Translations under genes and position numbers: made by a program
From: Rhexocercosporidium sp. MPI-PUGE-AT-0058
Lineage: Eukaryota; Ascomycota; Leotiomycetes; Helotiales
DNA length: 64,000 bases
Reading direction: 5' to 3'
Assembly: GCA_020746875.1 (NCBI GenBank)
Contig: JAGTJL010000028.1
Span: 186,001-250,000 of the forward strand
In this document: positions 46,215-58,362 of the stretch, in pieces
Numbering within the stretch: the stretch's first letter is position 1
Layout of the letters: each line of letters opens with the position of its first letter
The notes under the pieces: generated by a model
Told to the model about the DNA's origin: nothing
Seen by the model: only the letters and a program-made list of their open reading frames with translations
The model's database searches: none

Positions 46215-49200
46215 TTAAGTCAGGGACGATGAAGCTCCTATTGAATCATTTCTACTCTCCGTAAACTCAAGACCAAATTCTACTTTTACCTTCGTCCCTT
46301 TCTCCCTCGTCCCTATAACAGGCAAAAACCGCCCTTTGACGCCGTGAAAGGCATCTCCTAATCACAGTCAGCGTCTCTCGCAACTCCAAGGAAAAGCAAC
46401 TTATAGTGCCCCTGCAATCCAGTTGTATGACTCACCAAGATGTATTCCATTTTTGGTGAAGAAAATGGTGCCAGTACCGCCCTGGTCCATATCCAGCCCA
46501 CAGCCGATCAAATCTCCTTTGCCCCACGTCGGTCCGTAGCGATGTCCTGTGCCCGTTTCCGCGAATGCCATGCCATCGTCGCCGTGGTATGCCCACTGGC
46601 GAGGATTCCACCCTGGCATTGCTCCACGTGAGGCTGTCTTGTCGCAGAGTCCGATACCAATGATGCTAATTAAAATGTCAGTGAAGTTAAATCGAAGGAT
46701 TTTGCGTATCCCTGGGCTAGGTCCTCACTCACCTCTCCGGGCCGGTTTCGATGACTTCGATCCGAAAATACTGACGACCGGCGCGGGCAGTGAATGGATG
46801 GTCGGATCGTAATTGTGCTCCAGACACTAGATCTTCGTAGTTCGGGTTTTCTAAGAACATTTGTTTAGTGCACAGTTCGATTTGAAAAGGAGGGGGAGTG
46901 ACTCTTGTCTTACCAAGACATGCAGTTATACCGTCTTCTTTTATAGCCATACCAGAGCATTCTAAGGCTTTAACTAAACGGGTTGGCGGCAGCCCAAAGC
47001 TGCCCTCGTAGCTAGCTTTCCCGGCTTTAGACACAAGTCTGTCATGGCCAATGCTGCCTCTTTGATACATCCACGCGACAAGGACAGGGGTCCATTCATT
47101 GGAGTCACGTTCTGTCGGATCAAGACCCTTCTCTATCAGAATACGGATCAGGTCGGAATCTCCGGACATGGCTCCCCAATGCAGAGCTGTCTCTCCATCT
47201 TTTGACTTCGCTCTTATTGACACTGGCGCCATCTGCGCCAAAAGCAGCTCAACGATTGAAATCTGGTTCCGGTACGAAGCTGCTTGAAGCGGGTTCCCAT
47301 AAATGCCCTCCCCAACATCGATATCAGCTCCTTCCTTCAAAAGCAGCTCTACGATGTCTCTATGCCCCCGAAAAGCAGCGGCTTGTAGAGGATTGTGGCG
47401 GTCGTGTGGTTGACCATTGATTTCAGCGCCTTCGCGGCGAAGTAGCCTAACGATCGGCTCACTACCTGAGTACGAGGCAGCTTCCAGAGCAGTGTCATAA
47501 CGGCCTCCACGAGTGTTTACATTGGGTCTTTTCTCCATCAGGAGTTTGCAAATGTCGACATGGCGTTGAGACGCAGCCGCCTGCAACGCAGTTTGGTACT
47601 CTCCGGCAGAGCTGTCGACGCAAGCACCTTTCTCAAGCAACTTCTTAACGATAGGCTTATGACCTTGCAGAGAGGCAGCCTGGAGCGCGGTTCCATAGTC
47701 CCCCCCTTCAATATCAACATTACACCCGTTCTTGAACAGGAGATCCACGATCTTCTCGTGGCCGTTGTAGCACGCGGCCTGGAGTGCGGTACCGAAGTAC
47801 CCGTTCACGCAATCGATTTTGGCTCTTTTCGAATCGAGAAGCAGTTCTACCACCTTGTAATGACCCTGAGCACAGGCCGCCTGAAGTGCATTCCCGAAAG
47901 ATCCTCCTTGAGCATTAACGTCGACGCTTTCACCCTGGAGAAGTTTTGAAACTGTTCCGGAGAGACCGAGCAGAGATGCATAATAAAGTGGTGAGCCGCA
48001 ACCAATATTGCGCCGCCTGCGGAAGACCCTGGGTTGGCTTCTATCTGGGTCGTGCACTCGGCGCCAATTTTCGAAAGATCTCCCATTAGCATCCAGCAGC
48101 TCTTCGACGAGAGGTTGTATATTTTGCACATCAACGTCTTCGGTGATCCGCGAGATGTGGTGATGCCAGTATCGTGCTGCGTATTTTGCGAGCGGATAGT
48201 GGTGGGGAATATCCGACGATGCAATGTCAGGTCGACCAAATTGAAGAAGATATACCAGGCTGATCTCTGCCATTAAAGGATGCGCGGAAGTTTCACCCAA
48301 ACTGAATTTTTGCGCCTTCGAAGATCGAATTTCCGGCGAAGTAAGGTAGTCTTTGACTGAGAAATGGGCTAATCGCACTTCCCCATCCCAATTGTTGGAA
48401 TTGTGACTTACTGAATCTTGGCCCTCATCAACAGGCCCAGCTTCCAAGGTGATTAAGCTAGGGCAAATAACAAAGACGTCTTCCGGTTGCTGCGGTCGGT
48501 TATTTTTGTCGAATGTGAGACTGCCGTCGATGCGGTCGACAGCTAGGGCATCACCGATTTCACTGAGTCGGAGTGGTCGCGCGCAGAAGCTCAACCATTG
48601 CAGGATCTTGAGCGCATCGCCGACATTCACGTCATTGATGGCGCATAAGTCCCTTTCGTAGGTCGCGTTCAAAGTTTTTGGTAGGGACTGCAAAGCTGTA
48701 TCTAGCTGAGGAAGTCTGACACATCTACGAAGTGCGTCAATCTGGCACACCACCCATCGGAACCTAAATTGCAACCCGCATTAGCGCAGGCCGGCTGAGC
48801 GAGTGATCCTGGGTTATTGGCTCTTACATTCCGTTGGAGCCCTGGGTAAGTGTCTTTTCAATATCAGACTTCGTCTTATCCGGCCACACACTCAAGCGGC
48901 GGTCCTCGCGCAACTTTTTCTGAACAAATTTCCTGATGTCACCATCAATCTCACCTTTGTCAACAGGTTTGTAATACTGAACCAATTTGACTTCATCCAA
49001 GGCATTCCTCAGATCTTCGTCCTCACGAGTCATAAACAAGAGATGCACCGAATTGTCCGACTCCCACTTGATCATCCTCCCAATGGTCTCTCGGAGCTCC
49101 TCTCTGTCTAAGCATTCGTCCAGTGCATCGACCACAATGTATGCTGAAGTGCAGCTTTTAACCATGTTCTTCAGTTTTTCTTCGAGTTCCTCCACATCCG

Positions 49201-50413
49201 GCTCTCTCAACCCGTCTCGGGATCTTGAATACAGGTCGGCCAGATCTGTGTCTGCATTATTAGCCTTGACGGCAAACTGCACTAATAGAGACCTGATCAG
49301 GTCTTCTGCTCGTCGCTTTTCGGCTCGGTAATCGAAATAGAAATAGCCCAATGCTGAACCAGGCTCTTCTTCGCAGCACTTCTCGATAGCTTCGATTATG
49401 GTAGAACTAAGAGTAGTGTTATGGCTATCTTTTCTACACCATAAGATGGGCAACGTACCACAAGACCGTCTTTCCACAGCCAGCTGCAAAGGATTCATCA
49501 GCTACAGCCAGTTCTCTTTCTTGTAAGTATTTGAAAGAACTTACGGATGCCATACAAACAAAGAAACGTTAACTTGCGACTTCTCCAGTCCTCGTATACC
49601 GGACTCTTGAGAAACCATTCCCCAGTATCTGACAGTCGTTCCCTGCGCGCTTTGTCATGATGTGAAAACGGATTAAAAGGGGAGAGCCAAGAAAAGATCT
49701 TGTGTCGGCGTTGAACTACATTCGAAAGGATATTAGCATAGCAACTCTTGTCACTTACTTCAGATCTCTTACATTGCTGATCGGAAGCATATTCGGTGTA
49801 GAAGCTCCCAAAATTGTCTTTCACTGCTGTCACAATTATCTTAACCTCGCTTATTTGGGTTTCGATCTCTTCAAACTTCTGAATTTGCATTTGACTTCGA
49901 AAGACAAGGAGAGTCAGCTTCGTTTCCTCCCAGGTATCGTTCCTCTAGAGAAACCACGTACAGATTGAGTGCCGTTATAGCAAGTTGCAGATTGTCACGA
50001 GAGTCGGCGACGATATCTCGTAGCTTGATTAAAGTTGCCTCTCCGAACGGGTACAAAGCCTTTCGCATCTTTTCTCTGATCATTTTCCAGCCTTTTGCTT
50101 CTGGCTTTGGGAACCCTCTGGTTTCTACTTTTTCAAGTTTCCTTTGGAGATGGCCAAAATCTGTTTTACACCTTTGCAAGCTTTTGTTAACTGCAGCTAT
50201 GCTCTCCTCCGGGAATGGTTTTCCTTCCAGGGCCCGGAGCGCAGAGTCAAGGACCTCGCATATGTTCTGCAGCCGTCCGACCGACTTCAACAGGTTCCTG
50301 ACGACCTCGTCCTGATCCTTATATGCCTCATAGTACTGGCGAAGACCTTGACAAAGGGTTATCCCAAGGGAAACACACCCAACGACACCACTTGCGAGTC
50401 CAAATTCCGCCAT
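46215..50413 (-). CDS. NLR-type STAND protein: N-domain, NACHT, ankyrin, SPRY
   Basis: Likely an intracellular sensor of non-self or damage that oligomerises through its NTPase. Exons (minus): 50413-49962, 49894-49773, 49715-49545, 49483-49459, 49406-48828, 48763-46733, 46665-46436 and 46357-46215. The phases close exactly, giving 1,250 aa, with no stops. Residues 1-150 match the fungal STAND N-terminal type (MAEFGLASGVVGCVSLGITL). A linker follows (RRHKIFSWLSPFNPF), then NACHT with P-loop GIPGCGKT (Lys253) formed across introns 3 and 4, Walker B VVDALDEC (348-355), and GMFRWVVCQID (449-459) leading into a winged-helix region. About ten ankyrin repeats span 704-1016. A B30.2/SPRY domain (about 1100-1245; IGIGLCDKTASRG, PGWNPRQWAYHGDDG, FFTKNGIHLG, then FHGVKGRFLPVIG) ends the protein. 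Every catalytic element is present. Confidence 0.92.
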
Positions 50414-50792
50414 GACGAACGCCGATAGTCAGCTAAGTTCTGCGGCAGCTTATGTAAATGTCCTGACGGCCAGTTGGCGAGGGTAATCCCATAACATAGG
50501 TCTTGGAGAGGTAGAAGTGGATTTTTTTGGGAGGGAGGATGAAAAGTGTCATGATAAAATTGCAGAAACCAAGTGAACGAGGAGGGGAGGGGCAGGCAAC
50601 CCCGCACTTGTTTTGTGAAGGCTCGCATAAAGTAGTGTCAGCTGACCAGCGAGCCAATTCGGTTCGGTAGAGAGCCCGGAAGAACCCATCTTCATTGGCA
50701 TCCTTCCACAGCCTGTCCATTTTTCTCTACTATTCTTCAAACTAATTACATGTGCATATATTTCACACCTAGACTTACCAAATTCCATCACT
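50414..50792. promoter_or_regulatory. Shared intergenic region between the divergent NLR and small gene
   Basis: A 379-bp gap separates the two divergent ATGs and must hold both promoters. It contains a purine-rich stretch (about 50524-50590) and no recognised site. Confidence 0.5.
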
Positions 50793-51161
50793 ATGCCGCT
50801 ATCTCTCCTACCTCTGTTCGCCCCGCTGTAAGTCAGTTCACAAGGTTTGGTGTTTGTCGTTATCTTTTCCTCCATGCTAACTTCACTGAGTAGATTGCAA
50901 GGTGCTCTTCCAAGCGCGGTCGTATCTTGCACATGCGGGAGTGGAGGAGTCTCTTGGACTTCCTTGATCGTCCCCGTTGCGGGCTTCCTCTGCGTTGTGC
51001 CTAACGTCCTCCGTGGCCTTCGTGACATCCTACGAAGCCTGTGTGACCTGGTGGAAGACTCACGAAAGTTGGCAGACGCCTTGAAACAGCTTTGGAAGTG
51101 GCTTGGGCATTCCGCAGACGACCTGCCGGAGGAACAGGGCCGCGAATTGCAGCCTATCTAA
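50793..51161 (+). CDS. Small membrane/helical protein, 100 aa, divergent from the NLR
   Basis: Exon 1 is 50793-50827. The intron 50828-50893 has a GTAAGT donor, a GCTAAC branch point and a TAG acceptor. Exon 2 is 50894-51161, ending in TAA, and the frame closes exactly. The product begins with a Leu/Pro-rich segment (MPLSLLPLFAPLL), then a short Cys/Gly/Ser linker (SCTCGSGG). One hydrophobic segment follows (about residues 34-47, SLIVPVAGFLCVV), then an amphipathic helix (VLRGLRDILRSLCDLVED, KLADALKQLWKWLG) and an acidic tail. Third positions are C-rich. I do not recognise a family. A minus-strand ATG frame (51028-50549) overlaps but lacks intron and codon support. Its position suggests a partner of the NLR; that is inference. 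Confidence 0.6.
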
Positions 51162-51910
51162 TATATGGGACTGTGGTTGGTAGTACCTGGAATCCGACGA
51201 GTAATGGATATTGACTAGCTAGGACTAGACCCGCAATTCTCTACCGCGACCTCCGACAACCACATACCTCCTAGCGAGTTCAACAGTGTCAACTCAGAGA
51301 TAATAGATGGAAGGCAAGATGGGGGTTTGATGATGATTGCAATTGCGTCTTTTATAAGTCGAAGACTATGGTAGGACGGTCAAACAACACTTGGACTTCA
51401 GCCAATAAAGCAGCCGTCGGTGAGGTTGTTCCAATATATACAGAGTCAATGTATTCTAGGAGACATTGGGGTTCTAGCCCCGTGGGTAGACGCCCATTCC
51501 TTACTCCATTTCTCCCTTCCCTCATTTTACCCTCTTATCCGTTATCATCCGCCACATTGCTCCCCTCTAAGACACCATCGTCTGGGTCAAGTCCAAGTGA
51601 AGTAACCTCTATTTGGTCCACAGCTAGCTTCTATCAATAAAGGAGTCGAAGTGTAGCATATCCGTCGGTCGACCGGTTCGTACAGAAACTCGTACTATCC
51701 TCAACATATACTCAAGTGATGGAGTTGTGAAGTTCCAGTTCCTAGGCTGTTCGAATCCTTTTGCCCCTTAAGGTCCTCCTTGGGTCCGTCTTCTGCCTTC
51801 CCTTCACTATCCACTTTGCCCATTTCTCGTATTATCGGTGTGTGGTGGTGTTCATAGGGGGGCGATCGTGAAATCTCTGCTTTCCGGGCTATCCAAACCC
51901 TCTGAATCAA
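51162..51910. other. Intergenic, nothing recognised
   Basis: Short frames on the plus strand (51368-51640, 51420-51605) overlap each other and have no coding bias. Confidence 0.5.
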
Positions 51911-52733
51911 ATGACAGCCCATCAAGACTCCTCCGCAAACGCGACCGTCCATCAAAACACCTCCACTGACTCAATCTTAGCATTGTAAGTACTCCTAAGA
52001 GTACCGCAGATATGTAGGGGGCACCACGTACAGGTGCTGAGTCTCGTTCCCCAAAATATGGGAGGTTTGTTGCGGGCTACAAACCCAATATCGCTTGTTA
52101 AGGCTATTTCTGGATGAGTCTAGAAGAAGAAATGCGTCAGTTATTGGCGTTGAGGCCCTCAGATTGATTAAAGGGGGCGCCGATGGAGCTGTCGAAGGAG
52201 CAGTGGATGGCGTACTTGAAAGAGTAGAACGAATAGCAGCTGGATTCGAGGCATTATAGCTCTTTCGACACAACTGTTCCACCTTCTAGTATACAAATTC
52301 GTATGCTGGTTTAGAGCATATTCTAATATCTGTTTCTAGTTTCCGCTTGATAACGCTTCTGGCACTCTTAGATTTAGGGCATATGGCGTCCGCTTCATCC
52401 AGGGGCTACGATTTCTTCGCCCACTGCAAGGGATGGACTCGTTCTCCTCAATCCCAGGGATCATACACAACTCTACTGTCCTGCATGGGACATCTGCAAA
52501 TTTACAACAACGGACAAGCAACTTCATCGGTATGTCCCTGATCGTCTCGAGCTCATTAATGCTCCTAACTATCCTTAAGGGATTATATTGCTCGGCACCT
52601 TAAACCTTTGCCATGCGGCGAGAAGGACTGCAAAGCCTTCTTTAACACTAAGAATATGCGTACAAGGCACATGCGAGAGATACATGGTTTTAGGGTACTC
52701 AATTCTCGCCTAGGAAACGAAATACGACATTAG
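51911..52733 (+). pseudogene. Decayed C2H2 zinc-finger gene
   Basis: An ATG at 51911 opens MTAHQDSSANATVHQN and reaches a GTAAGT donor at about 51987. Further coding-like pieces follow: LFLDESRRRNASVIGVEALR and VLERVERIAAGFEAL, ending in TAG, in 52090-52260. Near 52460-52529 comes a segment with LYCPAWDICKFTTTDKQLHR, then an intron 52530-52579 (GTATGT to TTAAG). The last exon carries RHLKPLPCGEKDCKAFF and MRTRHMREIHG, that is a C-x4-C-x12-H-x4-H finger with a second finger-like Cys pair just upstream, and ends at TAG 52731-52733. Some joins need frame changes or read-through of stops, so the gene is probably decayed. Fungal C2H2 proteins of this kind are mostly uncharacterised. Confidence 0.48.
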
Positions 52734-55700
52734 GCTGACTTTAATGGTGCTAGGTTCGAAACGCGGTGAGCTGCTCTCATTGTAAAAGACAAACGGTTCG
52801 ATGTCAAGGGGGCTTTCCTTATAGAGGTGCTCCCTGAAAGGGCTCAAGTGTAATGGCGACAAGGCGAAAGCATTGCTGGGAACTAGGCTTAGAAAGAGGA
52901 CACGCCTTACGAAAAGCAAGAGCCAGGATACGGAGACTCAAGCTTGCACCCCTTAGGAATCTTCCACACTGTCTAATACAACTACGTAAAGACCTCGCTT
53001 AGAAGATAATTATCTACCCTCCCCGAATACGGATGTCTAATCCCTGTAATCATATCCGGAAGATGTTAGGGCTTTAAATAACGCTACGTAATAGGTGACT
53101 AGAACATATCAATAGTCGACCTGGCCTAACTAATAGTTCTTGTTTAAGTTGCTGGATCTCGCGGTTTGGCCACGATAAGGAACACGTTAGGGAACACGTT
53201 AGCGGAGTAGTTGGGCTCATAGTAATATATTCCTTGATCTCGTGTACTAAACTGAAACTATTAATTTCCGCTAGATTTTTCACTCCGACTTAAGACTATG
53301 TGTCAGTCCCATGTATATTAAACACTCATAACGCATTAACTCAACGAGATCACTAATGCTATCAGCCGAGTCGCGATAGAACTCTGCAAACGATCGCTTC
53401 ACGCCTGACTTAGGCTCCTCCTTTTCCTTTAGCTTAAAGGCAAGAACTTTGAGTACGGCCACTATCTTGCCACGAGTTGTAAGAATAATAAAATGCCGAA
53501 CAGGACCCGCGATAATGGGAACGCCACCAATTCCACTGCCAATCCCACCACCGATCTCATCACTAACTCCTCTATTAATCCCACTACTAATCCTACTATC
53601 ATTATTATTATCGTCATTAATGACGATTATTAGTTTGCTGTCATTAATAACGATTAGTGAACTGCTTAATTCGGCTTTAGAGCGTCTACTGGCAGCGATA
53701 GAGATTATGGCCGCCTTAGGAGTTTGCATTTGCTAAGTTCCTTACTTAAATATTAGTGGAGCTACGTTAAATAAGTCCTTTTGATGGGAAAGCTAAGTAG
53801 CCTTAGTATATTCTAAGACTTTTACAGCCGCTAAAAGGGTGTTTATTACGGGTCGATCATTAGCGTTGTCGTTATCGTCGAGAAGCTAATTAAAAAGGTC
53901 GGGGTAGACTACGTTATCCGCCTCTTCACGGATGCCTTAAAATGGAACGATGTCCTAAAATGGAATAATGCCAGCACGGTCATTTAATTCAATTGGACTG
54001 AGCGGGGCCTCCTAGGAGTAAAGCATTACAAAATCGTTGAAAATAAAAGAAGGCGGAAAAGCGGGAGACGGCTGAGAAAGAGTAAGTAATAAAGAAGCGG
54101 AAGACAAAAAAGGTAGGGGAGAAGCCGCAGAATTCCGAGAAGCTAAAAAGGTCCGGGAAGTTTATAAGACTTGACGTAAATTACCTCGTTACACTCTTCT
54201 TATTCGAAGTGTTTGTCGTGTTCTTGCCATATTAATATGTGTACGGTAATAAAGAGGAGAGCGTTATGCGAAAGTCTGCGCATAATAAGCGGAAGTAAAT
54301 ATATATAAAGTAATAAGGCGGCGACTTAAAAGTAATAAGTAGTTAAAGAAATTATAAAAGAAAAGAAGGAAAAGGAAAGGAAAAAGGAGAAGGCGTGAGG
54401 TATTTATGTATTTCGTAAGGTGTTAGGCTGCGACTATTAAGCATTAGTGTCAACTTTATTAAGTATAAGTAAGGCGTGACTTTCTTAAACAAACTACTTA
54501 TTAATTAAATTTACTTACTATCCTTTGGCTCTAATAATATAGTGGTAGTCGCCAAGTCTTTTAAAATAGCTCTCTGAAGTGGCCGGCCTTACTTATAATG
54601 TTTAGTAGGCAGGCGAATAAGTGAGCCGTTACTAATATAAATAAAATAAATTAATATATTAGAGGCATTACTAAAGCCTCTTTAAATCCATTTTTATTAT
54701 TAAATCTAAACTATTAAGACATCCTATGCGAACCCCACGACGAAGGCCACGGACTAATCTCTTCTCGCCTATTAATAAATTAATTAATAATTAGCGTTAT
54801 CACACCGATAATACTACTTCTACAGTCGACTACTAGTCTTCATATTTTATTAGCCACTCTATTAATACCCTCAGAATCTATACGTAGGTATTTATATTAC
54901 CAAAATTACTTCCGCGAATTTAACTTAAATAGGCTGCTGTTAACCGTCCGATTATACTAGCTTTCCCTAACTATTCCTAATCGTGTTATCTTCCTCCGAA
55001 TTACGTAGTTTGTTTTTAAATATAATCCATTCTTTTAAAAACACACCTTACGAATCTATGGCGCGATTTACAATAGCATTATATAACTCTTTAAGCTTAA
55101 GATAGGCTCTAATACGAAAGTCTAAGGCGTTCTTATACTTATTTCAGCCGATTATTACTTAAATATTCTTAAGGTTTTTAAGCCTTTTAAGTTTAAGTAC
55201 ATTTTTATTTAAAAAAACTTTAGATTTTATTATTAAGAAAATTAAATACTATTAATATAATTGTCTTCATGTCTCAATATATAAACAGCGAAGTATTAAA
55301 TCTGTCGAGCGGAGTTTCGGGGAAGTTTTCGATAACGTAAATAATGTCACAGGTAAAATTAACGTATATTAGTCGCTTTAACTTTCGTAATAAATATAAT
55401 AATAGCGTGGACTCGAACATTAAGGAATATCTTTTTAATACTTCTTTACGTAAGTCAAAACAAACGTAAAAGGCAGCTAGCGGAGTAATATTATTAATAA
55501 AGAGTATACTATCGGCATAAATCTAAAGTTAAATGACTCGAAGAGGAGGTAACGAAAACCGCTAGATTACCTTTTAAATCTCGGTAAAATAATTAGAAAA
55601 TCTGGAATAAACTACTAATAGGATAATAGAAGTTATAATAGTTAATATACTTAATTATTATCTTCTTTCCTTTAATATATAAGTCTATTAAACTTTATAT

Positions 55701-56111
55701 TTAGAATTTAACTCTTAAAAGAGCACTTGCAAACGACTGTAATATCTATAATTAAACTATTATTAGAGCTTAATTTAGAGGTAGTCTATCCGTTAGTATA
55801 GCCATAATGACCTGGCCGACGACCAATCGAAGTCCTATCAATTCCTATGTTTAAGCGCTAAAGACACATATGGTTGTAGGGAGGTAGACGCGGGGTTAAA
55901 TACGATGCCATTATGAGTTCGTCCTACATATTGGGGTTAAATAAGGGTTATGAGTAAGAGAGGCCAGGGTGTTAAGTTAAAGCTAAGACAAGGATTATGG
56001 GCAATAGCTAGAGGTTAATAAAATATAAAATATAAGATTTAATTCTCAATAAACTAAACATTTGACGGCGAGATCCAGCAATATTATAATCAAAGTAATA
56101 TATAATAAAAA
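52734..56111. other. Relic DNA, increasingly AT-rich
   Basis: 52734-53750 has mixed composition. The 149-codon minus-strand frame at 53729-53280 includes Gly/Ser/Ile-rich simple repeats and is not a convincing gene. About 53160-53205 has a short direct duplication (GGAACACGTTAG twice). A Lys/Arg/Glu-rich plus-strand stretch at 54030-54180 may be the tail of a dead transposase. Beyond 54400 TA-rich degraded sequence dominates. Confidence 0.5.
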
Positions 56112-56237
56112 GCCAGAAATGTTTAACTAATAAACTTGGCTACATAAAAACCTATTAAGGTGCGATAGGAGTACGCCAGAAATGCTTGGCTAACAAACTT
56201 AACTATACGAAAACCTACTAAGGTACAATAAGGGTAC
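56112..56237 (+). repeat. Two tandem copies of a 63-bp unit
   Basis: Copy 1 is 56112-56174 and copy 2 is 56175-56237. Both begin GCCAGAAATG and end with GGAGTAC or GGGTAC. Differences are almost all transitions, as expected of an old duplication modified by RIP. Confidence 0.85.
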
Positions 56238-58362
56238 GCAGCCACAACTACCGTCCTTAAACTATATATTAACCGACTTCATAATACCTCGCGAGGCTGG
56301 CCTATATATAAGGAATAAATATAAAACACTTTACTAAACATACAACATCTCAAATTTCATTTTTATATTACTTAAATCCACATCTTTAATATTTAATATT
56401 TAATATATAATTCACTTTTACGATTTCCTTTAGCGTCGTCGACTAACGCATTAGTAACCCCGCAGTTAAAATAGGTACTGTGCTCAAATACTTATCTCCA
56501 ATTATAAACACCTTTTTCGGGAGAATTGACTCAAGTGGCGGTGTACTAGACTAAATTAAATTAAAGAAGCCGACTATAGTATTATCTTTTATTAGTTTTT
56601 TTGCCACTAACATTCTTTAATTAAAAAAGTAAACAATTGAATTTATAATTATCACTTTCTTTAAACTTATATAGCCGGCGTATTATTTAATTATAAGCCG
56701 AGTACATCTTAATTTCTCTTTTTAACTTAAAGAGTAAATCCATATTATTTTACTTATTAATATTTATAGGTTTAATACTTACATTTAAGTCACTAAACTC
56801 AGTAAATAATAATTAAAGCCTTGTCCTTACACCGGACTTTTTAGCTCTTAAAATAAAATATTAATAAACTATTATAATAACGAGCCTTACTTAAGTCATT
56901 CCTTATACCTTAAACTGTCCTAACGCCTAAATATATTCTAAGAGTAAATTATGAAGTGGTTTTAGCGAATAAGAGCCCGGAACCGCTAATTATTATAAAT
57001 ACCCCTTTTTAAACTAATAATTAAGGAAATTAACCCAATAAAGCAGCCTAAGTAAAAGCAGTCTAAAAGTGCAGAGTTATAGTCTCCGTATATACTGCGA
57101 GTTAGGCGCCCGCGGGTTATATTAAAGCAGTTACTCCTTAAAGTGGAATCTAGGAGGATTAACACCGTAAGCAAGAAATCCGTGGACGGCGAAGATATTA
57201 TATTTATTGATTACTTAATATTAACGGTTATAACCTTAATTAAGGAAAACAATCGGTTTATTCATAGAAGTATTAAAGTTAAGAGAACTTAATATATAAA
57301 GCTAAGGATTAAATACTCTTTAATATATTTTATTATATTTGGAATTCTTTATAATATCTTCGTAATATTTTTCATTAGCTTCCTTTTATTTGAATAATAA
57401 TTAAAATGTTTATTAGCTATTTACTTACTCCTCCCGGCTACCGAGTCAGAGTTTTAAGTCTAATTAATTAGTCCTATTAACGTCTCCAGATATTAAGGTA
57501 CGTTCCCCGCCTTAACTAAAGGAAGAGACATATATTCGAAAGTATTAAGAATACTAGGCCTCTCACTATTATTAAGCTTTTAAATGCCGCCCTAATGCGG
57601 AGCCGAGGGACTAGGCGCTTACTTACTCTTAGGCAAGGCCATTAATCGGTCCCCTATTAATATAATAACGCAAGCGTAGTTTATAAAAAGTCTAGAAAAT
57701 AAGTTAAAAAGTTTCTGGCCGGAATTAATTTACTTAAAATTAATGCGAAGCAAAAATGTCTTCTTTACGGGCGGGAATAAAATAAAAAGCAAAAGGAATA
57801 ATATAATATTCTCGGAAGAGGCCGTGGACTAGTAGGGCGCTTTTTGGCGACCCCCTTCCTTTATGACACCCGAATCGAGACCACCTACCGTGCGGATGAC
57901 TGCCATAGTATGCAGTCAGCGCCGTACTATAACGCAGTAGCCGTCTTATTTATTATTTATATCTCGTATTTCTAATTTATGGGGACGGTGTTTATGTTTC
58001 GATTTCCATTTTTATCGGCGATTTTATAACTAGTAATTAATATAAATAAGGACGTCCTCCTTAAGATGAACTCCTCTCATATAACACACTACTTTATTTA
58101 ATTACTTACTTATTTCCCATAAACTCACTTATCCCATTATTATGACTTATACAAGAATTTTTAATCGGAATGACTATTGTATTTACGACTCTTAATAAAC
58201 ACATTCAATTACTACTCTACCGGTTAAGTAAGAAATTCTCGTAGACATTTATAACATACCTTCCTGTCCTCTAATTAACGAGAAGTTGAAGCTCTTAGTA
58301 ATTGCCAAATACGCCTTCTTTCCGTCCCAGCCGAAGCGTAAAAGTAAGACAGCGAGGCTCGG
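56238..58362. other. RIP-like AT-rich relic DNA
   Basis: No frame of coding character. Around 57830-57930 GC rises briefly without a recognisable product. Confidence 0.55.

Noticed and set aside
49459..49545. Alternative acceptor that would put DESFAA before the NLR P-loop
   Set aside because: The downstream acceptor CTTTGCAG gives GIPGCGKT, the conserved NACHT P-loop, in the same phase.
50549..51028. 159-codon ATG frame on the minus strand between NLR and flank
   Set aside because: It overlaps the plus-strand small gene, which has a textbook intron and better codon bias; the minus frame shows neither.
53280..53729. 149-codon minus-strand frame with Gly/Ser/Ile repeats
   Set aside because: Open mainly because of simple repeats (ATT/AAT and GGT runs); no family resemblance.
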